Under the pieces are notes generated by a model, which worked only from the letters and a program-made list of their open reading frames with translations, was not told where the DNA came from and searched no databases. DNA of 62,222 nt from assembly GCA_947448865.1 (NCBI GenBank), contig CANFOW010000004.1, forward strand, positions 1 through 62,222. The letters are read 5' to 3'. A program made the position numbers and the translations under genes. This stretch comes from Actinomycetota bacterium (lineage in GTDB: Bacteria > Actinomycetota > Actinomycetes > S36-B12 > UBA5976). Of this stretch, positions 31,859-40,060 are shown piece after piece. Every line of letters begins with the position of its first letter. Positions within the stretch are counted from its first letter, which is position 1.

Positions 31859-32209
31859 TTATTTGACTTCGACTCGCAATATTTTTTCCATGGGACGACC
31901 TTTAGCAAGTTCATCAACCAATTTGTCGAGATATCGAATCTTGAGCATAAGTGGATCTTCAATTTCCTGAATTTTCACACCACAAATCGTTCCTGTGATT
32001 AACGATGCATTGGGATTGAGAGTTGCTGCTTTGAAGAAGTCAGTGAAATTCGTGTGGTTCTTAATATGTTGCAGTAATGACTTTTCGGAAAAGCCAGTAA
32101 GCCACTTAATCACGTCGTGAAGTTCACTGACGGTACGTCCCTTTTTCTCAACTTTCCTTACATAATGCGGATATACATCACTAAAAGGCATACTGAAAAT
32201 CTTGTGCAT
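31859..32209 (-). CDS. DUF2200 family protein
   Basis: MHKIFSMPFSDVYPHYVRKVEKKGRTVSELHDVIKWLTG...SLITGTICGVKIQEIEDPLMLKIRYLDKLVDELAKGRPMEKILR. Confidence 0.85.
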   Translation of the reverse strand: MHKIFSMPFSDVYPHYVRKVEKKGRTVSELHDVIKWLTGFSEKSLLQHIKNHTNFTDFFKAATLNPNASLITGTICGVKIQEIEDPLMLKIRYLDKLVDELAKGRPMEKILRVEVK

Positions 32210-32213
32210 GGTT

Positions 32214-32552
32214 CTAAGCATTTCCTTTGAACTTGCGAATTTCTTGTGGCCAACCGCATGCCATGCCTACCTTGGCGCCCCACATCTTCGCTTCATCATC
32301 TGTGTCCACATTGATAATGGTTAGACCGCCAAGGAACTCCCCTGTTGATGTAATCGGCCCACCGATTACTCCATTTTCATCTGAACCGAAAGCATGTTCA
32401 ATTTCTTCTTCAAGTCCACCGGCAAAAACGACTATGCCAGCTTCCTGCATTTCCTTAACAACTGCTCGAGCAAGTGGCCCTCGTGACTCAAACCATTCAG
32501 CACTGTGATCGCCGACCCATTGCTGGTTGAAATAAATAATGTAATTCGGCAC
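32214..32552 (-). CDS. YCII-related (DGPF) domain protein
   Basis: GTG-start reading PNYIIYFNQQWVGDHSAEWFESRGPLARAVVKEMQEAGIVVFAGGLEEE...GPITSTGEFLGGLTIINV; start approximate. Confidence 0.75.
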   Translation of the reverse strand: MPNYIIYFNQQWVGDHSAEWFESRGPLARAVVKEMQEAGIVVFAGGLEEEIEHAFGSDENGVIGGPITSTGEFLGGLTIINVDTDDEAKMWGAKVGMACGWPQEIRKFKGNA

Positions 32553-32641
32553 GGGCGCTCCTCGTGAAATAAGTTTTATCAACTTTAAGGCTACATATGC
32601 GACATGTGTAACTTCGAAACTCGCAACGGCTAAATTGAGTT

Positions 32642-32926
32642 GTGGAGATTTGCGTCAAAGGAGAAGTTTGGCACTGGCGAGGTCCCTCACCTTTTCACTT
32701 CATCCGCACATCGCCAGCTGAAAGCGAAGAAATAAAGTTTCTCGCTGGACATCTGACTTACGGCTGGGGATGCATTCCGGCAACCGTTCGAATTGGTGAA
32801 ACGACTTTTACGACAGCGCTCATACCTAAGGACGGGATTTACCTCATCCCACTCAAAGCAGTCGTTCGCAATTCCGAAAATCTTGAAATTGGAACGCATA
32901 TCACTGCCACATTAAGTTTCACTTAA
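32642..32926 (+). CDS. DUF1905 domain protein
   Basis: VWHWRGPSPFHFIRTSPAESEEIK...GWGCIPATVRIGETTFTTALIPKDGIYLIPLKAVVR. Confidence 0.85.
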   Translation: MEICVKGEVWHWRGPSPFHFIRTSPAESEEIKFLAGHLTYGWGCIPATVRIGETTFTTALIPKDGIYLIPLKAVVRNSENLEIGTHITATLSFT

Positions 32927-32955
32927 GTAGACGAGTCGTTCTGTAAGCCGGATTC
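32925..32955 (-). repeat. Third copy of rnpB 3'-end direct repeat (one mismatch)
   Basis: aagtagacgagtcgttctgtaagccggattc versus rnpB 37702-37732 aagtagacgagtcggtctgtaagccggattc (30/31). Confidence 0.93.
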
Positions 32956-33050
32956 CGAGTGGCGCTCAAGAAAACCATATCTCAAAGATGAAGTTATAAC
33001 TCTGCCCACGTTGTTGCCCATGAAGTCGTGCTTATTTTGCTACCAAGCAA

Positions 33051-33479
33051 CTAATCACGCACTTCCAGTTCCACAACCTCAATCCCCGAAATCACATCAG
33101 CTAACCTCTTGCCATCTTCTCTGCGCACTATCCCTGAAATGTCCGACAAGTGAAAGCAAACCAGCATAGTTATCCCGAGAGCAAGCAAGATTCCATTCGG
33201 ATTAATCGCATATGCAATGTTTGAAACTGCAAAATATCCAAACCAATAAGCCGTGAAAATCAAGAAGTAGAGGATAAACATTTGAGGACACTTTGCTGGA
33301 GCGTTCGTGGTGTCATTGATCGTAACTATGCGTAACAAGTTTTGAGCAGGCGTTTGTCCTCTCCCCCAGGTAATCAAACTCCAAACCAGCCAACCGATGT
33401 AGGCAGTTCCAATAACCAAAACTATTTCCAAAACCCAAGCCGTGAATCGCCTTGTGGGTTGCACTGGTGTCATGCTCAT
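33051..33479 (-). CDS. RDD-like membrane protein
   Basis: RRFTAWVLEIVLVIGTAYIGWLVWSLITWGRGQTPAQNLLRIVTINDTTNAP; RREDGKRLADVISG. Confidence 0.7.
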   Translation of the reverse strand: MSMTPVQPTRRFTAWVLEIVLVIGTAYIGWLVWSLITWGRGQTPAQNLLRIVTINDTTNAPAKCPQMFILYFLIFTAYWFGYFAVSNIAYAINPNGILLALGITMLVCFHLSDISGIVRREDGKRLADVISGIEVVELEVRD

Positions 33480-33988
33480 TTCTTCAGACTCGCTTTCGTT
33501 TCTGTGACAACTTCGTTGAGAATTTGGTTCCATGGGGTTGGCTGCATTCCAAACGTTTGTCGCGCAGCGCTGTCATCCAAAATGTAAGGGCGCTGCATTT
33601 GATATGCCGTTTCCTTGAGTGCGCGCATCAGAGGATTAAACAACGCAATCAAATTCCAAATAACGGTTGGAACACTCGAGAGCTTTGGATTTGAAACACC
33701 AGCTGTGGATGCTAGTTCACTTACAACTTCATTTTGAGTTTTTGCTTCATTGCTTGGGACATGCCAAGCCTTACCCCAAGCCCTTGAATCCGAAGCAACG
33801 ATCTTCATAAGTCGAGCAACATCTAGCGGATACGTCCACGTGTGCTTTAGATCAATCGCTCCCAGAACTTGCGCCGGTTTACCTGCGAGCACCTTTGGCA
33901 TAACGCGCGCACCAACACGACTTTGATCGCCAGCGCATACATAATCGGATCCTCGAACTTCAGTGGCCTTAATGATTCCGGCATTCAT
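33476..33988 (-). pseudogene. NAD-dependent epimerase/dehydratase, C-terminal remnant
   Basis: ATEVRGSDYVCAGDQSRVGARVMPKVLAGKPAQVLGAIDLKHTWTYPLDVARLM aligns with the C-terminal half of SDR epimerases; Rossmann half absent. Confidence 0.65.
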
Positions 33989-34030
33989 TTGTTTTGATTC
34001 TCCCGAACTCGAACCCGACTTCCCTAACCC

Positions 34031-34246
34031 GTGGAATTGTTGATGGACTCGCTTACAGAGTTGAATGAACTCGGCTGCCTTTCAGATAAGAACGTCAAAA
34101 CTGCTCCAATGATTGCTTGGAGCATGGTTCATGGCTTTGCAGGATTAGCCGCACAAGGTGCAACTGGTAACTCAAACGAAACTCTTGCTTCGAAAAAGGA
34201 TGTTCTTGCCGCAGTGCTGAAGTCGCTAGACATTAGAAACAACTAG
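34031..34246 (+). pseudogene. TetR-type regulator C-terminal (WHG-like) remnant
   Basis: LGCLSDKNVKTAPMIAWSMVHGFAGLAAQG; no HTH, in-frame TAA 6 nt upstream. Confidence 0.55.
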
Positions 34247-34590
34247 GAAAGATCTAGCCTTATGTCAAAGGCAACCATTGCGATTGCGATTCCAGCAGAC
34301 CAAAGCAACGTGCTAGCAATAATGAGCTTCGATGCTCGAAATGGCTTAACTCCTGCCGCAACAGATGCCATCGCGGCAATCTGAGTACCAATTAAAGCTG
34401 GAGCGGCTATCGCCATGCCATAGATCCCATACTTATCGAACATGCGAACGGCTTTTTCAAACTTAGGCGATTCACCAGTTTTACCTTTTGCTGCACGTCG
34501 CTTGATGATTCGATTGCGCATAGTCGAACTCAGATACGCGAAAACTACAATCGCAATTGCATCACCAATTACTGCAGCAATCACAGCCAA
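34243..34590 (-). CDS. Small membrane protein (small multidrug-export/DedA-like), possibly N-terminally truncated
   Basis: Hydrophobic; KYGIYGMAIAAPALIGTQIAAMASVAAGV; convergent with TetR remnant. Confidence 0.4.
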   Translation of the reverse strand: MAVIAAVIGDAIAIVVFAYLSSTMRNRIIKRRAAKGKTGESPKFEKAVRMFDKYGIYGMAIAAPALIGTQIAAMASVAAGVKPFRASKLIIASTLLWSAGIAIAMVAFDIRLDLS

Positions 34591-34599
34591 CGCTGATCT

Positions 34600-34816
34600 T
34601 GAATTACGGTCAGCACCTAACTGTGGCGTGCTCTGTTGGCGTCACAAGAGCGTAAGCGTTGACGACATTAAGCGGCATCTTCCTGACGATGTAATGGTGT
34701 CAAGCACAACTATTAACGGCGAACCATGGCTCAGATCAGTTGCCGCAAACCCAAACGCAAACCCTGCCAAGGTTGTTGCGGGAGTAATACGAGCGGCTGA
34801 AAGAGCTCAGCGTTGA
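34600..34816 (+). pseudogene. C-terminal remnant of a PLP-dependent decarboxylase-like enzyme
   Basis: LRSAPNCGVLCWRHKSVSVDDIKRHLPDDVMVSSTTINGEPWLRSVAANPNANPAKVVAGVIRAAE resembles group II decarboxylase C-terminus; rest of enzyme absent. Confidence 0.4.
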
Positions 34817-34848
34817 GTTGGTCGGTAATACTTGCCATGAATTGACGA

Positions 34849-35949
34849 TTAGAGCCCGTGGATCCCAGCAGCCCGAGTAATGAGTCTGGCTTGAACCTCA
34901 GTCAAGGCCTGCTCTGGCAGGCGTTCGCGGTCTGGGCCATACGGGTCGTCGATATGTGTTTTAACGCCAGACATAGTCTCCAAAACTGCCAAGCCACAAT
35001 ATGGAACGTAAGTCGGTGAATAGCCACCTTCATGAGTCATCATGACCTTGCCGTCACACACTTCATCGGCCACCGCGAGCAGCAATTCAGTGAGCTGTCG
35101 ATAGCCAGATGCCGTCAGCAACATTCGACCAAGCGGATCAAAAGCACTTGCATCAAAACCCGATGGCACCACAATCACATCGGGATTAAACCTGCGGATA
35201 GCTGGCACGACAACTTTGATGAATGCCTCAACGTAGCCACCATTGCCCGAGGCGGCTGGCAATGGAATGTTTATAACTGAACCAGTCGCTGATTCATCAC
35301 CAACGTCGTCAATTAAGCCACTATTCATTGGATACAAGTTGTCTTGGTGAAGCGAAATGCATAACACGTTTGGATCCGAGTAGTAAATCTCTTGGGTGCC
35401 ATTGCCATGGTGTACATCCCAGTCGACAACTGCTACTCGCTTGACGCCCATAGTTGCTCGGACATTTTCAATCGCGATGGCAGCATTGGCAAAAATGCAA
35501 AATCCCATTCCGGTCGATGGTATGGAGTGATGGCCAGGTGGTCGCACTAACGCATACGCATTGTTAACGCTGCCGCCTACTACTGCACGCAATGCCTCAA
35601 TGGCGCCACCGGCTGCCAATGCTGCGATTTCGTAGCCACCATAACCAAACGGTGACTCTCCGTCGCCGGCGTCGCCACCTTTTGGATTGAGACTCTCAGC
35701 CTTGATGCGAGCAATGTGCGCGGCAGAGTGAACTCGCAAAATATCTTCTTCAGTTGCTGGCACGGCAGGAATGCGAACCAAGTCTTTAGCTAGTCCTGAC
35801 ACTTCAACTAATGACGCAAAACGAACTTTTGTTTCTGCGCTTTCAAAGTGTTGATACGGCTGCACTGTCGTACTTGGAAACACATGCCCCGCAAATGTTC
35901 CAGTGTCGTGCCAGCCATAAAGTTCTTCCCACACGTAACCAGTTGTCAT
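34849..35949 (-). CDS. Class II histone deacetylase-like / acetylpolyamine amidohydrolase family
   Basis: ALVRPPGHHSIPSTGMGFCIFANAAIA...VAVVDWDVHHGNGTQEIYY...VVPSGFDASAFDPLGRM. Confidence 0.9.
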   Translation of the reverse strand: MTTGYVWEELYGWHDTGTFAGHVFPSTTVQPYQHFESAETKVRFASLVEVSGLAKDLVRIPAVPATEEDILRVHSAAHIARIKAESLNPKGGDAGDGESPFGYGGYEIAALAAGGAIEALRAVVGGSVNNAYALVRPPGHHSIPSTGMGFCIFANAAIAIENVRATMGVKRVAVVDWDVHHGNGTQEIYYSDPNVLCISLHQDNLYPMNSGLIDDVGDESATGSVINIPLPAASGNGGYVEAFIKVVVPAIRRFNPDVIVVPSGFDASAFDPLGRMLLTASGYRQLTELLLAVADEVCDGKVMMTHEGGYSPTYVPYCGLAVLETMSGVKTHIDDPYGPDRERLPEQALTEVQARLITRAAGIHGL

Positions 35950-36021
35950 GAGTGTGACTTTACAACTCTTAGCGGCGCTTAACCCTCCCCTTGAAAGGTT
36001 TGATCAACACGTCTTGAGCAG

Positions 36022-36050
36022 AAAGTAGACGAGTCGGTCTGTAAGCCGGA
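36022..36050 (-). repeat. Second copy of rnpB 3'-end direct repeat (perfect 29 bp)
   Basis: aaagtagacgagtcggtctgtaagccgga identical to 37701-37729. Confidence 0.95.
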
Positions 36051-36100
36051 GACCTCAACAGCTGCTGTGTTGGCTCCCGCCGCCACACTTGTTGACGTTG

Positions 36101-37609
36101 CTATGGCGTTGGTTCGAGTCCGCGATCGCTAATTTTCCAGCCCTTATTATTTATCAGCGCATCGCGAGCGGCTTGTGCCCCAGAGCTGTAATAAGTAACT
36201 GGCGCATCTAACCGCACATCACTTTGCAGATTCGACACATTGCTATATAAAGCATTTAACAATGCGGAATAATTTGCAGTGGAAAAGGCTGAGGCACCAG
36301 TGAACATGCTGTCCATGAAAGTGACTTTAGATGTGTCCCAAGTACTGATGTTTTGGTTGAAGGCTGTCGCGCCGTTGAACATGTAGCCCATCCTGATTAC
36401 TTTAGACGTATTCCACGAACCGATGTTCTGATTAAAGACTGAGGCGCCGTTGAACATGCTGTTCATATTCTCGACCTTTGAGGTATTCCACGAACCGATG
36501 TTCTGGTTAAAGACTAAGGCGCTGTCGAACATGCTGTCCATATTCTCGACCTTTGACGTATTCCACGAACCGATGTTCTGATTAAAGCTTGGGGCGCCGA
36601 GGAACATGACGGCCATGTTGGTGACCTTAGATGTGTCCCACGCACTGATGTTCTGGTTAAAGACAGAGGCATATTGGAACATGCCGCGCATGTTGGTGAC
36701 CTTAGAAGTGTTCCATGGACTTATGTTCTGGTTAAAACGTGAGGCGAAGCTGAACATGTACGACATGTCGGTGACCTGAGACGTATTCCACGAACTGATA
36801 TCCTGATTAAACAATTCCGCGCCATCGAACATGTCCGACATGTTGGTAACTGAATTTGGAACTGTTGTCGGCACACTCGTTAGCGATGTAGCGCCGTAAA
36901 ATGCAGCCGAAAAGCTTGTCCAGTTTCCAAACCAGCTCGAAACGGATGTCAACTGCGAGACTCCCGCGAAGCTATAGGAATCGCCAAAAGTAAGACCGTC
37001 CGTACCCGAGAGGTAAGAAAAGATCACCGTCATGGGTACCGGTGAGGATTCAGAGTTTGTAAAATCACACGTCAGCACATTGGGGCATTTTGCGGGATCG
37101 TTATTCCACAGGACACTCGGCGTACCAGTCACACCAGAAATAGGCAAAGTCACCTTAGTTGTCGCAGATGCTGGAAGAGAAAAATTGAGAGTCATCGAGG
37201 TAACAATGTAAGGGGCCGCTCCAGCGACATACGTCACCTTTGCACTAGCCGGACCAAATCCTTTTTTGTTTTTCGATTTTGCGAACACGGAAACAGTCTT
37301 GCCATTCCTAATTGACTTAACTGTGCACGACGTTTTGGTTTTCTTAATCGTGCACGACTTACCACCCGCAGTTACCGTGCTGCCAGTAATCGTTGAGCCA
37401 CCGTTATTTGTAGGCAACACGACAGTCACTGTGAGGTTGACTTTCCCCTTTTTAGGAGTCGAAGAAACAATCGACACCACGGTTGGCGCCGACGGCTTTG
37501 CAATCTTTACTTTTGTGGGAAGACTAGTTACTGAAAGAGCCCTAGAGGGAGCAGCTGCAACGCCAGCAGCAAGCAACAACATGGTCACAAGAATAAGAAA
37601 TTTACGCAC
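36101..37609 (-). CDS. Secreted BspA-like protein with DUF285 repeats
   Basis: Signal peptide [24 protein letters not shown]; fibronectin-like N-terminal region; repeats of NMxxMFxxAxxFNQNIxxWNTSKVT. Confidence 0.9.
   Translation of the reverse strand: MRKFLILVTMLLLAAGVAAAPSRALSVTSLPTKVKIAKPSAPTVVSIVSSTPKKGKVNLTVTVVLPTNNGGSTITGSTVTAGGKSCTIKKTKTSCTVKSIRNGKTVSVFAKSKNKKGFGPASAKVTYVAGAAPYIVTSMTLNFSLPASATTKVTLPISGVTGTPSVLWNNDPAKCPNVLTCDFTNSESSPVPMTVIFSYLSGTDGLTFGDSYSFAGVSQLTSVSSWFGNWTSFSAAFYGATSLTSVPTTVPNSVTNMSDMFDGAELFNQDISSWNTSQVTDMSYMFSFASRFNQNISPWNTSKVTNMRGMFQYASVFNQNISAWDTSKVTNMAVMFLGAPSFNQNIGSWNTSKVENMDSMFDSALVFNQNIGSWNTSKVENMNSMFNGASVFNQNIGSWNTSKVIRMGYMFNGATAFNQNISTWDTSKVTFMDSMFTGASAFSTANYSALLNALYSNVSNLQSDVRLDAPVTYYSSGAQAARDALINNKGWKISDRGLEPTP
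36305..36850 (-). repeat. 75-bp tandem repeat array encoding 25-aa DUF285 units
   Basis: About seven units such as [25 protein letters not shown] / [25 protein letters not shown]; the 36410-36560 units are nearly identical in DNA. Confidence 0.85.
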
Positions 37610-37704
37610 GGTCGGGACTCCTCAAAAATCACAATGTTTAACAGTACTGAAAATGCTCCAAGAAATGGTTCGTTTCGTGATTTACCGTTGCTTAATAGGC
37701 AAAG

Positions 37705-38079
37705 TAGACGAGTCGGTCTGTAAGCCGGATTCTGTACGCTTGCGCGTGATGATCATCCATCTGCGATTGCTGTTGCCAGCAACCTGTTGCAACCTACCCG
37801 CAGGCTGATAGCGGGCCGCTACCTGCGTCAGACCCGAAGGTCCTCTTGGTCTTGCTCCGAGTGGGGTTTACCTAGCCGCTCATGTCACCATGTGCGCTGG
37901 TGGTCTCTTACACCACCGTTTCACCCTGACCTAGCTACGCTTGCGCGAAACTAGGCGGTCTACTTTCTGTTGCACTTTCCCGTGGGTCACCCCAGGTGGA
38001 CGTTATCCACCACTCTTGCCCTATGGAGTCCGGACTTTCCTCGAACATTGCTGCCCGCGATCATCCGACCGACTCGTCT
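37705..38079 (-). ncRNA. rnpB: RNase P RNA
   Basis: Minus-strand 5' GACGAGTCGGTCGGATGATCGCGGGCAGCAATGTTCGAGGAAAGTCCGGACTCC and 3' GAATCCGGCTTACAGACCGACTCGTC; P1 arms gacgagtcggtc/gaccgactcgtc pair. Confidence 0.96.
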
Positions 38080-38115
38080 GTTTCAAGGATAAGGGTGTTT
38101 CGTTAGTGTGGAAAA

Positions 38116-39726
38116 GTGATTGATGTAGTTCTACGCGGTGGCTTGGTCCACACGGTTGATTCGCCTTTCCCAAGCGCCGTATCTGTTGGAATCACTGGGA
38201 ACCACATCAGTTATATAGGACCTCCTCACGACGAACCTGCAGCACGAAATGTTATTCAACTTGAAGGCCAGCTGATCACTCCGGGAATCATCGACAGCCA
38301 CAATCACCTCCTGTTGGGATTTGATAGCGATGCTGTGAATCTGCAAGATCTTCATACTGTGGAGCACGTGCGAGACCGCCTATCCACTTTTGCCCAAAGT
38401 CGGTCGGACCTGACGTGGGTGTGTGGAGAAAATGCAAACTACACAGTGGTTGAAGGTCGTCGACCGAGTGCGCAAGACCTAATGGGTGTCACGGATCGAC
38501 CAGTTTTTATTACAACCTACGACCAACATTCCGTGTGGCTTAATGATGTTGCGATTCAGGTACTCGACATTACTAAGACCAGTGAGTTTGCTTGGGGTAA
38601 CCCAGAATTCGACGACCGCACTGGTGAGCCAACTGGATGGATTACAGACTTCTATACAAGCGCCATGACCAGTCGCGGCATTGAAGCGTTGCGTCGCGAT
38701 ATTCCGATGTATTCACCGGATCGTCGCTATCGCAAATTACTGTCGAGTTTGAGCATGGCTACCAAGTTTGGAATCACCACTGCCGTTGAACCGCAAGTTC
38801 CCCTCGCGGAACTTGATCTGCTTGAGCGTGCTCGCGATGAAGGCAAACTGTCCTCACGAGTCATCGCAGCACTGTTCCATCCCGTTGATGAAGGCCGCGA
38901 GTTTCGAGCGACACTTCGCAGTACCGTTGACAACTTCGCCGCTCACGACAGAATCGAACTCGGGCCTATCAAGCTGTACGCAGATGATGTCATCGAGCCA
39001 CACACTGCATGGATGCTCGATGACTATGCGAATCGTCCAGGACTTCGAGGACATCCCAGCACAGACGTTCTAGATTTCTACGCGTTATTCAACGACTTAG
39101 ACAAACTTGGTTTTCAAACTCATACGCACGCCACCGGTGATGCGGGAGTGCGTCTCATACTCGATGCAATTGAACGCGCAGCTCACACGAATTCCACCAA
39201 AGATCGGCGCCATGGAATTGTGCACGTGGAATGCATTCACCCTGACGACTTGCCTCGACTAAATCAACTCGGTGTCACTGCAGCTATGCAACCTCGACAT
39301 TGTTCACCTGACCTCATCGACGGAACGTGGATGGACAATGTTGGCCAAGACCGTTGGGATCGCGCATGGCGAATTCAATCGCTCATGAACAGCGGCGCAA
39401 ATGTTGCGTTCTCAAGTGACTGGCAAGTCGGTGAAATGGATCCGCTGGTTGGAATGTACTCAGCAATGACTCGCGCATCACTCGATGGAACTCGTTCGTG
39501 GACTCCAGATGAACGCACATCTCTTCATCAGGCAATCAATGCGTACACAATCAATGGTTCCTATGCATGGCATCACGAATCCACCCGAGGTGAATTGCGG
39601 GTTGGAGCTTTAGCTGACGTGGTCGTGTGGACATCAAACTTATATGAGCTCACACCTGATGAATTACTTGACCAGAAAGCGCTCATCACAATGGTTGACG
39701 GAGTTATCGAACACGACGCTCGCTAG
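38116..39726 (+). CDS. Amidohydrolase (YtcJ-like)
   Basis: LEGQLITPGIIDSHNHLLLG...QTHTHATGDAGVRLILDAIE...GIVHVECI...VAFSSDWQVGEMDP. Confidence 0.9.
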   Translation: MIDVVLRGGLVHTVDSPFPSAVSVGITGNHISYIGPPHDEPAARNVIQLEGQLITPGIIDSHNHLLLGFDSDAVNLQDLHTVEHVRDRLSTFAQSRSDLTWVCGENANYTVVEGRRPSAQDLMGVTDRPVFITTYDQHSVWLNDVAIQVLDITKTSEFAWGNPEFDDRTGEPTGWITDFYTSAMTSRGIEALRRDIPMYSPDRRYRKLLSSLSMATKFGITTAVEPQVPLAELDLLERARDEGKLSSRVIAALFHPVDEGREFRATLRSTVDNFAAHDRIELGPIKLYADDVIEPHTAWMLDDYANRPGLRGHPSTDVLDFYALFNDLDKLGFQTHTHATGDAGVRLILDAIERAAHTNSTKDRRHGIVHVECIHPDDLPRLNQLGVTAAMQPRHCSPDLIDGTWMDNVGQDRWDRAWRIQSLMNSGANVAFSSDWQVGEMDPLVGMYSAMTRASLDGTRSWTPDERTSLHQAINAYTINGSYAWHHESTRGELRVGALADVVVWTSNLYELTPDELLDQKALITMVDGVIEHDAR

Positions 39727-39796
39727 TTAAACCGCTTGAAAAAGAACCTGAAAACAAAACCTAAAAGCGAACCTGAAAACAAAACACAATATGGTT

Positions 39797-39835
39797 GAAG
39801 CCCTTGTGAGAGGTATGAGTTCTCGCAAGGGCTTC
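39797..39835. terminator. Hairpin (putative terminator) after amidohydrolase
   Basis: gaagcccttgtgaga...tctcgcaagggcttc stem with one G-T type mismatch. Confidence 0.6.
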
Positions 39836-40060
39836 CTTGCGCCAGAGTGACTGAGTTTGCGCCCTGCGGTGACACTGTCGCGCGTATGTGCGATGCACTC
39901 CACGCGATGATCGAACCGGGACATCCCAATCATCACTGACTAATCTCGTTCTACGCCTCGCCTATCGATACCGCAACCTATTTAGCCAATTTGTAGAAGT
40001 CCCTTATACAAAAACCAATTGAATGAGGCAGTTAGAACAGTAAAGGCATGTACAACCTTG

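Noticed and set aside
31762-31962. 66-aa minus-strand ORF as possible missing N-terminus of the rhodopsin
   Set aside because: Mostly out-of-frame overlap with DUF2200; no helix A/B-like sequence.
36305-36850. Regular 75-bp repeats resembling a CRISPR array
   Set aside because: They are in frame within a coding gene and encode DUF285 units without unique spacers.
37941-38123. 60-aa ORF over rnpB
   Set aside because: Lies within RNase P RNA on the opposite strand.
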